The notes under the pieces are model-generated. The model saw nothing but the letters and a program-made list of their open reading frames with translations. It did not search any database and was not told the origin of the DNA. From Schizochytrium sp. CCTCC M209059 (Eukaryota; Sar; Bigyra; Thraustochytrida; Thraustochytriidae), in NCBI GenBank assembly GCA_000818945.1, contig KN805407.1, positions 67,320 to 131,319 on the forward strand: a stretch of 64,000 nt of DNA. The letters run 5' to 3'. A program made the translations under genes and the position numbers. Shown one piece after another: positions 9,329 to 17,335 of this stretch (within the stretch, counting starts at the first letter, position 1; each line of letters begins with the position of its first letter).

Positions 9329-11110
9329 TTAGTCATTTCGCGACTGGAACGATGATACGGGGAGACCGCCGCTGCCCAGTCGTGCAAGCTCTGAGAGAAA
9401 GGTGTTACTGCTGTGCACACTCGAGCCGCCAATGACAACACGCATGCCCGGGTTGGCGACGTTGAAGCGATGCACAGCCGCAGCCTCCTCAAAGGTGGCG
9501 CCACCCAAGATGAAGACGATGACGTCGCGCGGCTTCTCGCGCGCGTTTCCAGAGCCTGCGAAGGCAAAGACCTTTTCAGAAAGCTTGCCCTTGGCGAGTT
9601 TGTCGAGCGTTTCCGCAAGAAGCGGATTGTGTTGCGTGTAAACGTTACTGACGCCCTTGATGGCTCTCGTGGCAAGCTTGAGGCTCTTGGACAGCAGCGT
9701 GCTCTCACCAAAGAGATCGCCGCCACGCTTGCTGGCTCCGCCATAGGCAAGAATCTGATCCACGAGCTGAATACGGACCTCCTCAACGCCCCTTTCGCGA
9801 AGCATGCGCTTGAGCTGCCCAATAGCGTTACCTGGATGGTTCTCGTAGCGAATTGCGTAGAGCAGGACAAGGCGCAGCGCATCGGGACGCGACGTGCTTG
9901 GGCTGAGAATCTTGGCCTTTACCTCTTCGATTTGCGTAGCGTGATCGCTCGTGCAGGCAAGTTCTTGCTCGAGCTGCGAAACCTCCATGAGCTTGTGCGA
10001 ATTGACGAGACGCACAAGCTCGCCAACCACGGCCACGTGCTTGGACACATTCGTGGCAAATTGTTTGAATTGCGGGTAGCTCTCAACAAAACGCTGCATA
10101 TCCTCGATGCTCTCAATCTGCTGGTTGGTCTTTTGCTGACGCTGGTAATTCTGCAAAAGCTCCGCGACGGCTTCGGCCAGGTCGCCAAAGTTCGTGTACA
10201 TGTGCGACTCAAAAAACTGATCCGAAAGCGCCAAGACGACCTCCTCCATATCAGCGCTGATCCCCGGAGCTTTGGCAAGACTCACGCGGTTGTTTCGAAT
10301 ACCCAGGAGCTCGTGAACCATGGCCTGGTAGGTCCACTGCGTGAGCAGCGGGGTCACCGGGTCGTCGCGCCGGTCCACGATGAGCAGCAGAGACGACTGT
10401 CCATCCCGAAAGTCGAAGAGCTGCTGTTCTCGCTCCATCTGGTGCTTGATCTCGCGCGCGAAGTTGTGACAAAGGTCCGAGCTGCGCTGGAACCGAATCG
10501 CGGGCCGTTTCTTGAAGGCGAGGAGACTCGCCAAAACGCCTTCCACGGTTCGATAGTACGAGCCTTCTTCATCGCGCGACCACCGGGTGCGCGGCACGCT
10601 GTGCAAAAGGCTATTGGCAATATTGAGCGTGAAGAGCTCATTGTTCACGGCGTAAAAGTCCGCAAAAACCTCCTGAACCTGCTTGACAACTTCGCGCTCG
10701 TCAGCGTCAGCGAGCTGCTGCAAGAGATCTTGCCGGACAATATTGCTGAAAAATATGTGATACTCGCCGTACTTGGGCTCGCGCAGCTCCTGCCGCAGCG
10801 CCTGCACGTTGGACCGCGTCGGTCGGCAGTACACGACGGCCTTGAGGTGCATCATGGCCTCGCGTGACTCGGTCAGATTGGTTGCCAAAAACACCTCGCG
10901 TTCCAGCACCTTTGTCTGCGACATAACCATGGAAAGAATGCCTGTCGTCTCCCAGTCTAGCAGCAGCACCTTCATGCCGGATATGCTCGAGAGAATCTTG
11001 TCAAAGTACCCTTCGCATGCCGTTGCCGGGTTCATGCCCTGGTTCTCGCGCTGGAGGTGCGAAAACCCCGTCTCCTTGGGGCCTCCTGCTGTCATACTTC
11101 CGGACGCCAT
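9329..11110 (-). CDS. VPS45: VPS45, Sec1/Munc18-family vesicle fusion regulator
   Basis: A Sec1/Munc18 protein of 593 residues, the usual length. The sequence shows the SM core: MKVLLLDWETT near the start of domain 1, then LLIVDRRDDPVTPLL and WTYQAMVHELLGI, which are hallmark SM motifs. The C-terminal strand DVIVFILGGATFEEA followed by VVIGGSSVHSS is typical of the VPS45 branch. VPS45 binds a Tlg2/syntaxin-16 type SNARE and guides fusion at the trans-Golgi and early endosome. The first ATG is in cgcgATGGCG context and the gene is intronless. It is head-to-head with SPCS2 across 826 bases. Confidence is very high; the assignment to VPS45 rather than SLY1 or VPS33 rests on these C-terminal motifs. 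Confidence 0.93.
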   Translation of the reverse strand: MASGSMTAGGPKETGFSHLQRENQGMNPATACEGYFDKILSSISGMKVLLLDWETTGILSMVMSQTKVLEREVFLATNLTESREAMMHLKAVVYCRPTRSNVQALRQELREPKYGEYHIFFSNIVRQDLLQQLADADEREVVKQVQEVFADFYAVNNELFTLNIANSLLHSVPRTRWSRDEEGSYYRTVEGVLASLLAFKKRPAIRFQRSSDLCHNFAREIKHQMEREQQLFDFRDGQSSLLLIVDRRDDPVTPLLTQWTYQAMVHELLGIRNNRVSLAKAPGISADMEEVVLALSDQFFESHMYTNFGDLAEAVAELLQNYQRQQKTNQQIESIEDMQRFVESYPQFKQFATNVSKHVAVVGELVRLVNSHKLMEVSQLEQELACTSDHATQIEEVKAKILSPSTSRPDALRLVLLYAIRYENHPGNAIGQLKRMLRERGVEEVRIQLVDQILAYGGASKRGGDLFGESTLLSKSLKLATRAIKGVSNVYTQHNPLLAETLDKLAKGKLSEKVFAFAGSGNAREKPRDVIVFILGGATFEEAAAVHRFNVANPGMRVVIGGSSVHSSNTFLSELARLGSGGLPVSSFQSRND

Positions 11111-11936
11111 CGCGCCTTCCCGTGCGCGCTACCGCCTGCTGTCTGCTACTTGCCCTCCGCTCGGCCTCGCGACCCGTCCCGTCGCGTCCCGTCCCTCGTC
11201 GCGCAGCGAGTGCAGCGTGGCGTCGAGCGTCGCGCTGCGTCGAGCGGCGCCTCGAAAAGAAGCTCTCGGCGGGCAGGTTCCTCCTCTCGCCTGGGGACGC
11301 GGAGCGGAAAAGCGCCCGCGCTCTGCAGCAAGCGCGTCTCCGCCCTCGCGGCGCAGCCTCCCGCTCTCGCGCGCGCGCGCTCGCCGCTCTCGCGCGCGTG
11401 CTTCGCTCGCTTGCCTCGCCTCGCTTGTTCTGCTTTTGCTTTCTTTGCTTTTGCTCCTCTCGCTCTTTCGACTCTGCTTCGTCTCGCGTTATTACGATCT
11501 TGGGCTCCGCCATTCTGCACTTTCCGCGCCACTCCCCACTTGCGCGCCGCCATTCCCCACTTGCGCGCCGCGCCATTCTCCACTTGCGCGCCCGTCGTCT
11601 CTTCGCCCAGGAGCTAGCGTGCAAAAGCCAAGCTGAGCTGAGCCAAGCCAAGCCAAGCCAAGCCAAACCCAAGTCGCACGGCGCCTCTGCGAGCCGCAGC
11701 GCGGAGCCGCTCGCGCGCGAGGCCCCGAGGCGCGTCTGCGGCTGCTGCACGCGACTTCCGCGCGGACCCTGCTCGTGGCGCGGCGCGGCGCGACCCGGCG
11801 TTGCCACTCTGGCAAGAAACGAACAGGGGCGCGGCGCGAGCGTTGGGACTTGCGGCGAGACGACCGCGGCGTGGAGCGCGGGGGGGCGCGAGGCGCGCGC
11901 ACGGCAAGCCGTGTCGTTGCACGGGACGAAACGATA
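11111..11936. promoter_or_regulatory. Divergent GC-rich promoter region, VPS45 / SPCS2
   Basis: An 826-base head-to-head interval. It is strongly GC-rich with long spurious open frames (for example 11017-11937 on the plus strand) of Arg/Ala/Ser composition. It contains repeats of cttgcgcgcc-gccattccccac near 11530-11590 and an AAGCC tract (11638-11668). Confidence 0.5.
11638..11668. repeat. (CCAAG)n short tandem repeat
   Basis: Five-base units, ccaag repeated after gagctgagctgag, lie in the VPS45/SPCS2 divergent region. Confidence 0.85.
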
Positions 11937-12642
11937 ATGACGTCGAATGGTACGTTCGTTAAGAGGTGAAATAGAAAACGATGCGAAAGCCCTCGAGCAA
12001 CTGGGAACTGACCGCGCCGGAAAATGTTTGCTTGCACATGAAGTAGAGGAAACGCCGACAGAACCTGCGGTCGACCTTGTAGACGCCGATGACGCGCCAG
12101 TTCCGCCTGTAGATGTCTTGGATCAGCTCGCTGTGAAGCGCACCGTTGATGACTGCATCTACAAGCTGCTCGAGATCGAGGGCTACAAGGAAAACCTCTT
12201 GCTTAGCAACGTAAAACTTGGCATCATGACATCTGCATGCTGCGTCGCGCTCTATGCGCAATTGGGACCACACAGGTTTCCAGAGGATAAAGCCATTCTT
12301 ACAGCATGCGTCGTCTTTTACGCTGTAGCCAGCGCCATTCTCCAGGTGATTGCCACCTTTATTGAAAAGGACTACATTGTCCGCACGCGAGCAAAAGAAG
12401 GTCTTCCCGGCAGCGAGCTCCTCGTATCGACTTTTATGGACCGCGGCGATGAGATGATCAAGGTGCGCTTAGAATGTGCCGCAGCAATCACAGAGCGCAC
12501 CGTCGAGTACTCCTCCTCTGTTGGCAAGTACTTTTCTCCTGAAGGTGAGCTCGACGAGGTAGCTGTGCAACGCGATCTCTGCGTCTGTTTGGAGAAACTC
12601 GAGCGGAGCCTTAAACAGTCCACCCACAAAAAGGACATTTAA
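11937..12642 (+). CDS. SPCS2: Signal peptidase complex subunit 2 (2 exons, 13-base first exon)
   Basis: The 25-kDa non-catalytic subunit of the ER signal peptidase. A tiny first exon, 11937-11949 (ATG ACG TCG AAT G), is spliced over a 112-base GT-AG intron (donor GTACGT, acceptor CGACAG ending 12061) to 12062-12642, giving 197 residues that begin MTSNEPAVDLVD. Family marks are TVDDCIYKLLEIEGYKEN before the first membrane segment, then two closely spaced hydrophobic segments (VKLGIMTSACCVALYAQLG and ILTACVVFYAVASAILQVI) joined by a short loop with FPED, and a C-terminal cytosolic domain with KVRLE. That is the SPC25 topology. Without the intron the frame would start on GTG with an unrelated tail, so I prefer the spliced model. 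Confidence 0.88.
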
Positions 12643-12845
12643 TTAATTAATTGGCGCCGCACCCGAAGAGATTGGTGGCATGCAGAAAAAGAGAAACATG
12701 TAAGTATATTGTTTTCGGCGGCATTCGCGCAATGTTACGTGCATTTATTATGATTCAAGTTGCTCGAAAAGAATTCCGGGCTGCCGACGGACAGGCTAGA
12801 GGAAAAAGTGAGGTCAAACAAAGTTGTCACGCTCGGGGCTCTTTC

Positions 12846-13718
12846 TCAGCATGAGACCTCGCTCAGGTCCGAGCCCGAGAAGGCCGAGGACGCCCTCGCT
12901 TTTCGCCGACGTCGTCCCGCGCCAGACGTCGATGATCCTGTAAGGACGACATCCTGAATGTATTCGCGATTGACGTTGTACAGAGGCGGAAGTGTGAAAA
13001 AGGCCACACAGGCGCCGGTAAGAAGAATGTAGGCCTCGTAGTTAATGTTCAAAACCATGATAAAGACAATGGCAGCGACAAGAGCTCCCACCGCCACCAG
13101 GTCATCTGTAAAAAACATCACCTCCTCCAGACTCTCCATCCAACTCCCAGCATACAAGCCCAGACCCTTGGAAAGTTTCTCAATCTCGCTCGCCGGCACG
13201 AGTCTGCGCTGCTCCACAAAGCGTTCCGCAGTAAAATGACGGTTGACGATCTTGGCATCCCGCAGAACAGGTGTAAAATTGACCGTGATGGCGCTCAGCG
13301 TGAGCTGAAAGAGGATCATAAAGCTCAAAAGGGTCAAGACGGAATACTCGGAGTAATGAACGAGACAGAAAATCAGAACGACCATGCTCAGTCCGAGCGA
13401 AGAAAATGCGGGCTCTTCCCAGTAGGCGAGCTTGAGTACTTGATGCTGCACATACTCTTCGGGATCGTCGATTTCGATATCACCTTCTTCCGATTGCGCG
13501 TCTGCATCGTTCTCGTAGGCGGTCTCCCTTGTCGGCGCTTGGCCCTCGGCAGGCATGTATTCGACATCATCACGGTCGTCAATTGTATATCGTGGTGCGA
13601 TGCTCTTCTTTTTCCTCGCCTTGCCATCTTTCGGCCCGCCGGGCCGCACGGCGCGGGTGTGGCGCACCACCCAGACCTGGCCTTCGCCTTCGCCGTCGTC
13701 GCGGGCTTTGTCGCCCAT
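12846..13718 (-). CDS. Reticulon-family ER membrane-shaping protein
   Basis: A 290-residue protein with a reticulon homology domain at about residues 92-255. Two long hydrophobic hairpins (from LSMVVLIFCLVHYSEYSVLT and from LVAVGALVAAIVFIMVLNI) flank a soluble loop with RFVEQRRLVPASEIEKLS. The block before the first hairpin, LKLAYWEEPAFSSLGL, is the conserved reticulon entry. These proteins wedge into the ER bilayer and stabilise tubules. The N-terminal 90 residues are acidic and disordered, and the C-terminus is a basic Ser-rich tail. The first ATG is at 13718; the open frame runs 11 codons further but only from a GTG. The 3' end faces SPCS2 at 203 bases, and the 5' end is head-to-head with the next gene. 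Confidence 0.85.
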   Translation of the reverse strand: MGDKARDDGEGEGQVWVVRHTRAVRPGGPKDGKARKKKSIAPRYTIDDRDDVEYMPAEGQAPTRETAYENDADAQSEEGDIEIDDPEEYVQHQVLKLAYWEEPAFSSLGLSMVVLIFCLVHYSEYSVLTLLSFMILFQLTLSAITVNFTPVLRDAKIVNRHFTAERFVEQRRLVPASEIEKLSKGLGLYAGSWMESLEEVMFFTDDLVAVGALVAAIVFIMVLNINYEAYILLTGACVAFFTLPPLYNVNREYIQDVVLTGSSTSGAGRRRRKARASSAFSGSDLSEVSC

Positions 13719-14312
13719 GACTGGCGTTGACCAAAAATTAATTTCCTTCACGCAAACTCAACAAACACACCAAGATGCGCGCAAGCGGCAAGCGTAGAAT
13801 GCTTCCGCCCAGCGCGCGCCTTGCCCTCGCCTTTGTGCGTCTTCGCGCGGCACAGCACGACACAGCCGAGGTAGGTCGAGTTAAGTGAATTACCTTCCTC
13901 ACCGCGCGTGCTCGCAAGACGCCCGCTCGCCAACGCGCGAGCGTGCCGAGGTGCGACGAGGAAACCTCGCCGGTCTTGCCTGACCGCACGACACCAGCCA
14001 GGTCGGCCGCAGCCGCGGGCAGCGAGCGGGTGGGCGCGGGCACGGGCGCGTCGGAGTTTGCAAAGTCGTTCTGCCTTCTTTTTCTTTCCTCTCTGCGTAT
14101 ACGTACTACGTACATACGTACTATGATACACAACAGTCCAACCCAGGCACGCGCACCCGGCACGTGCATGGGGCGGTCTATTTTCGCAGCGTTGGGTCAG
14201 TTTCTACTTTTGCGGCAAGCGCGAGGAAAGCGCGCTCTGAGACGCCATAGACGCGCAGACAGACAGACCCCGGGCCCGCGTGGCGGCGCGGACGGCGCGT
14301 ACGCACGCCGGG
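13719..14312. promoter_or_regulatory. Divergent promoter region, reticulon gene / BC-box gene
   Basis: A head-to-head interval of 594 bases. At 14096-14125 it holds a dense palindromic cluster, tacgtactacgtacatacg, built from TACGTA/GTAC units. Similar clusters occur in other divergent intervals of this window. Confidence 0.5.
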
Positions 14313-14921
14313 ATGGAGGCGAACCTGGAGAACGGGCGCGAAGACTCGATCCGCCGCCAGCAGCAGGATCGCCGGCTCCGGAACCGGAACAACGAGGATG
14401 TTGACGAGGGGAAAGAAGAGCAACCTCGAACATCCACGGCATCGCACGCTGCGCAGCGCGACGTGGACGACGGCGACGACGACAGTCTGGCCCGTCAAGG
14501 AGAGCGGGGGGAAGGAGGAGGAGGAGGAGGAGGAGATGAGCGGAACGCAGAGGGTCGAGAAGAGGCCAGCGAGATCATGGATGCTGAAGCTCCCGCGGAG
14601 GCCAAAACCGAGGCGCGGGAGCAAGAAAAGGCGAAGCGATCGAAACGCCGGCCGCGTTTCGTTCCGCCACGCATCTACAATCCTCTGTCTCTCATGGAGT
14701 GCTGTCTGGCAACCATCGGAAAACGTCCAGACGTTGCTGTCCTCCAACAAGACCTTTACGGTTTTGGCCAGGACATGCTAGCCCGGATGCTTCTTGCCAT
14801 CATTCAGCGCGGAAATCTTACGATCCCGCTTGTGCGACGCTTTGAAACCGTGGCAAGAGAAGAGGGACATGAGCTGATTGAGCAGTTTGTCGAAGGTCTC
14901 GACATCTTCGCGGCAATTTGA
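14313..14921 (+). CDS. Small acidic/basic protein with a possible Elongin BC-box module
   Basis: A 202-residue protein I do not recognise. Residues 1-115 are charged and disordered, with a Gly run and many Glu, Arg and Asn. The C-terminal 85 residues are a compact predicted-helical module (from FVPPRIYNPLSLMECCLATI to the end). Its SLMECCLATI fits the BC-box pattern (S/T/P)-L-x3-C-x3-(A/I/L/V), the elongin C contact. The following LARMLLAIIQRGNLT-LVRRFE resembles the helix after the BC box in elongin A-type proteins. A substrate-receptor or elongin A-like role is therefore an inference. The first in-frame ATG is 14313 (the frame opens earlier on GTG). The stop lies 94 bases from the stop of the convergent IQ gene. 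Confidence 0.6.
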   Translation: MEANLENGREDSIRRQQQDRRLRNRNNEDVDEGKEEQPRTSTASHAAQRDVDDGDDDSLARQGERGEGGGGGGGDERNAEGREEASEIMDAEAPAEAKTEAREQEKAKRSKRRPRFVPPRIYNPLSLMECCLATIGKRPDVAVLQQDLYGFGQDMLARMLLAIIQRGNLTIPLVRRFETVAREEGHELIEQFVEGLDIFAAI

Positions 14922-15015
14922 ATTTCGTGCCCCTTTGACGCGTCAATTCGCCCATCTGTGAGTCCTTCTCTCCCACTGCGCACGTTGTGGATGGTGAGCA
15001 AGAGAGTGACACCCC

Positions 15016-16674
15016 TCACTTGTTTGAGCCTCCGCGTGCTGCCTGCCAATGCAATGCAGCTCTGTGGCGTCTGCCCTCTCTTGCGCGCTCGCGCCGTCGC
15101 GCATGATACCGCAAAAGTCGCTCGCGCAGTCCATTGTATCGATGATACTCGTGCCGGGCTCGCACGCCTCGCCACCAAGCTTGGATTTGCGTAATTGCAC
15201 GTCGCTTTGCACGCGTTGTGCGCCTTGCCCACTCCCCACGAACTACACGCTGAATCTCAGTTGCAGCCTTGCACTTGTACAAGTGTCTCTTTGCGAGGCC
15301 TGTCACTGTCGCTTCGATCCAGCGCTCGAGGTAGATTCGCGCTCTGAGTCGACGCCCAAAGTGCCGAGCTCGACGCTGTCGGCGCCTCTGCGCTGCGTTG
15401 GCATGCCAAATCGCAAAATGTGGATGCATAATCATTGTGAACAACACACTAATTCCTGAGCGTCGACGTGCTGCGCTTGACGCTGCGGCTTGCTGCCAGC
15501 CCCTCAAGACCCGCGCAAGCTTCCGCTGGCGCATCCTCTCGACCGCGCGACGAAGTCTGGAGCTGCTTCGCGTTACCTTTTTCCATGTCGTAAATACCTG
15601 TACAAAGATCCGAGACCTATTTTCCTCCTCTGCCTGTTTGTGCGCCCTTTGTTCCGCTTCTTCCGCGCGATGAGCCCCCCGAGCGCGGGCGAGTCGCTGC
15701 AGCATACGTGCGAGCTGTTCTCGTTGCTGAAGACGATGCGTGTACCAGAAGCGTAGCCAGTTGGCGATTCTTGCTGCCTGAAAGTGGATCAGCCGCAAAA
15801 AGGCGCGGCCTGGTCGCTCGAGTTGCACGAAAAACTCGTCAGGAAACCCAGAGTATCGTTTGCAAAGCCTCCCATAGAGCTCGGCGTCAGCAACTCCCTT
15901 GATAGCATTCGTTGCGCGTTGGTTGGCATCATCTTCATCAATGGGGCAGTCTCTCGAGTCAGAGGCCTGCAAGCAGGCTCGAAATTGCTCATTCATGGCG
16001 CGTATTGATTCCACACGCGTCTCAATCTCGTACGCAATCGCTTGATGTCTCGCGTATGGAAGCGCATCGCCACGAAGGTGTAATGTACCGCCCTTTTCGG
16101 GTCCGTGCCAGTGCAAATCCGTCACCTTGCCGCTCACGCGCCGACCGTCCGTAAGATCGAGAACCACTGGCGCCTGGGTCTTGTATGCATCCAAGTACAT
16201 TTGAGGGTTTCTCGAGGCGATGACCATGTCAGGGCCCACTTGGCGTGTCTCATAGACCTCCCGTGTCTGCCGCAGACACCAACGCTGGTGTCGAGTCGTT
16301 GCAGCGAAGGTGGCATCCGCCTTGCGCAGTTGCTCTCGAAGAGCCGCGTCGTGCGCAGCTGCACGACCTCGTGCAGCTTCTAATTTATTTGCAAAGTTAC
16401 GTTCCATTTGAAAGACTCTCTTTTCAAAGTACAGTAGCTGCTTTGAGCGTGAGTCCTCCCACGCTTCTTCTCGCAAGGATGGTTGTGACCGCACGACCAT
16501 CTGCATCGATTTACTTTTCTTGACTTTGCGCGTTAAAGTCCCCTTATTCTTTCGATGCCGGTGCGCGTGTCGCACTTCCTCCCGTATTCCGTGGCCCCCC
16601 TTGCGAGGCCTCCTTTTGGCTCTTCTGCACCGTCGCTGGGACTCGCTAGCCTCTGGCGCCGCGGTGGCGACCAT
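15016..16674 (-). CDS. IQ-motif, Sfi1-like coiled-coil protein
   Basis: A 552-residue, highly basic, Arg/Gln-rich helical protein. In the second half, tryptophan-centred repeats of the Sfi1 type recur (VFTTWKK, VLRGWQQ, HFAIWHAN, YLERWIEA), the pattern that binds centrin along a long helix. Two adjacent IQ motifs follow at about 472-515 (ATEIQRVVRGEWARR and ITQIQAWWRGVRAR), which bind calmodulin or centrin. Earlier, at about 170-230, a compact segment (VVLDLTDGRRVSGKVTDLHW) is not recognised. A centrosome or basal-body scaffold is the natural inference. The first ATG is at 16674; the open frame continues 200 codons upstream without an ATG through GC-rich sequence and I exclude that part. The 3' end is convergent with the BC-box gene. 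Confidence 0.72.
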   Translation of the reverse strand: MVATAAPEASESQRRCRRAKRRPRKGGHGIREEVRHAHRHRKNKGTLTRKVKKSKSMQMVVRSQPSLREEAWEDSRSKQLLYFEKRVFQMERNFANKLEAARGRAAAHDAALREQLRKADATFAATTRHQRWCLRQTREVYETRQVGPDMVIASRNPQMYLDAYKTQAPVVLDLTDGRRVSGKVTDLHWHGPEKGGTLHLRGDALPYARHQAIAYEIETRVESIRAMNEQFRACLQASDSRDCPIDEDDANQRATNAIKGVADAELYGRLCKRYSGFPDEFFVQLERPGRAFLRLIHFQAARIANWLRFWYTHRLQQREQLARMLQRLARARGAHRAEEAEQRAHKQAEEENRSRIFVQVFTTWKKVTRSSSRLRRAVERMRQRKLARVLRGWQQAAASSAARRRSGISVLFTMIMHPHFAIWHANAAQRRRQRRARHFGRRLRARIYLERWIEATVTGLAKRHLYKCKAATEIQRVVRGEWARRTTRAKRRAITQIQAWWRGVRARHEYHRYNGLRERLLRYHARRRERAREGRRHRAALHWQAARGGSNK

Positions 16675-17335
16675 TCTCGACGACAGTCGGTCGATTCCCT
16701 CGGCGCGCGCACCACTGACCGGCCCAGCGAACGGCTCGCGAGCATCCGAGCTCTGCAGCTCCGCCCTCGCGCTCTCCTCTTCTCGGCTCTGCTCCGCTCT
16801 GGACCCCTCCGTCTTGATGTCCACCGCGACCTGAGAGCGCCCCCCCGCGATGGACGACGACAGCGAGCAGGCGAGACAAAAGTCCCAAGTTGCGTTCCCA
16901 AGGGTGTGTGCCGGGCCCCCGATTCCGCGGGGCCCCCAATCCCGGTTCCGCCCCCTCGGCGACGCGCGCCAGACCGCCACCTCAACCCCACCTGCGCAAG
17001 CAGAGCGCGAGCCGCGACGGGGAGGCGGCAGACGCCGATCTCCGGCCGGGCGGGCGCCGCGCGCGAGGCGGCCGAGCCGTGCGGCGAGAAGGCCACGCGA
17101 GCGCAAAGGGGAGAAAGTCGAGACTGGACCGGACCAGGACAGGTCTGATAAAATCTGATCTGAGAAGATCAGATCTAAATCAGATCTGACCAGACACAAA
17201 GACTGCTTGGGCCACCCTTGAAGCGCTGCGACGCGACGCGACGTTGGACGAGGTGACGTAAGGCGACGCAAGACGCGCCTCGTGAAGAGATCGAAGGCCG
17301 AGGTCTAGCTAGACCTTGTAGAAAAAGTTGTCAAG
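16675..17335. promoter_or_regulatory. Divergent promoter region with AGATC inverted repeats
   Basis: The interval lies between the IQ/Sfi1-like gene (-) and the P1B ATPase gene (+). At 17141-17195 there is a cluster of inverted repeats: arms ATCTGATCT and AGATCAGAT around a 4-base loop, then further CAGATCTG-type palindromes. It lies about 150 bases upstream of the ATPase start and could bind a dimeric regulator. Confidence 0.5.

Noticed and set aside
11017..11937. 306-codon plus-strand frame between VPS45 and SPCS2
   Set aside because: Overlaps the VPS45 5' end, is low-complexity Arg/Ala/Ser, and lacks any family resemblance.
16675..17271. Upstream extension of the IQ/Sfi1-like frame
   Set aside because: No ATG in the extension; GC-rich leader sequence containing palindromes.
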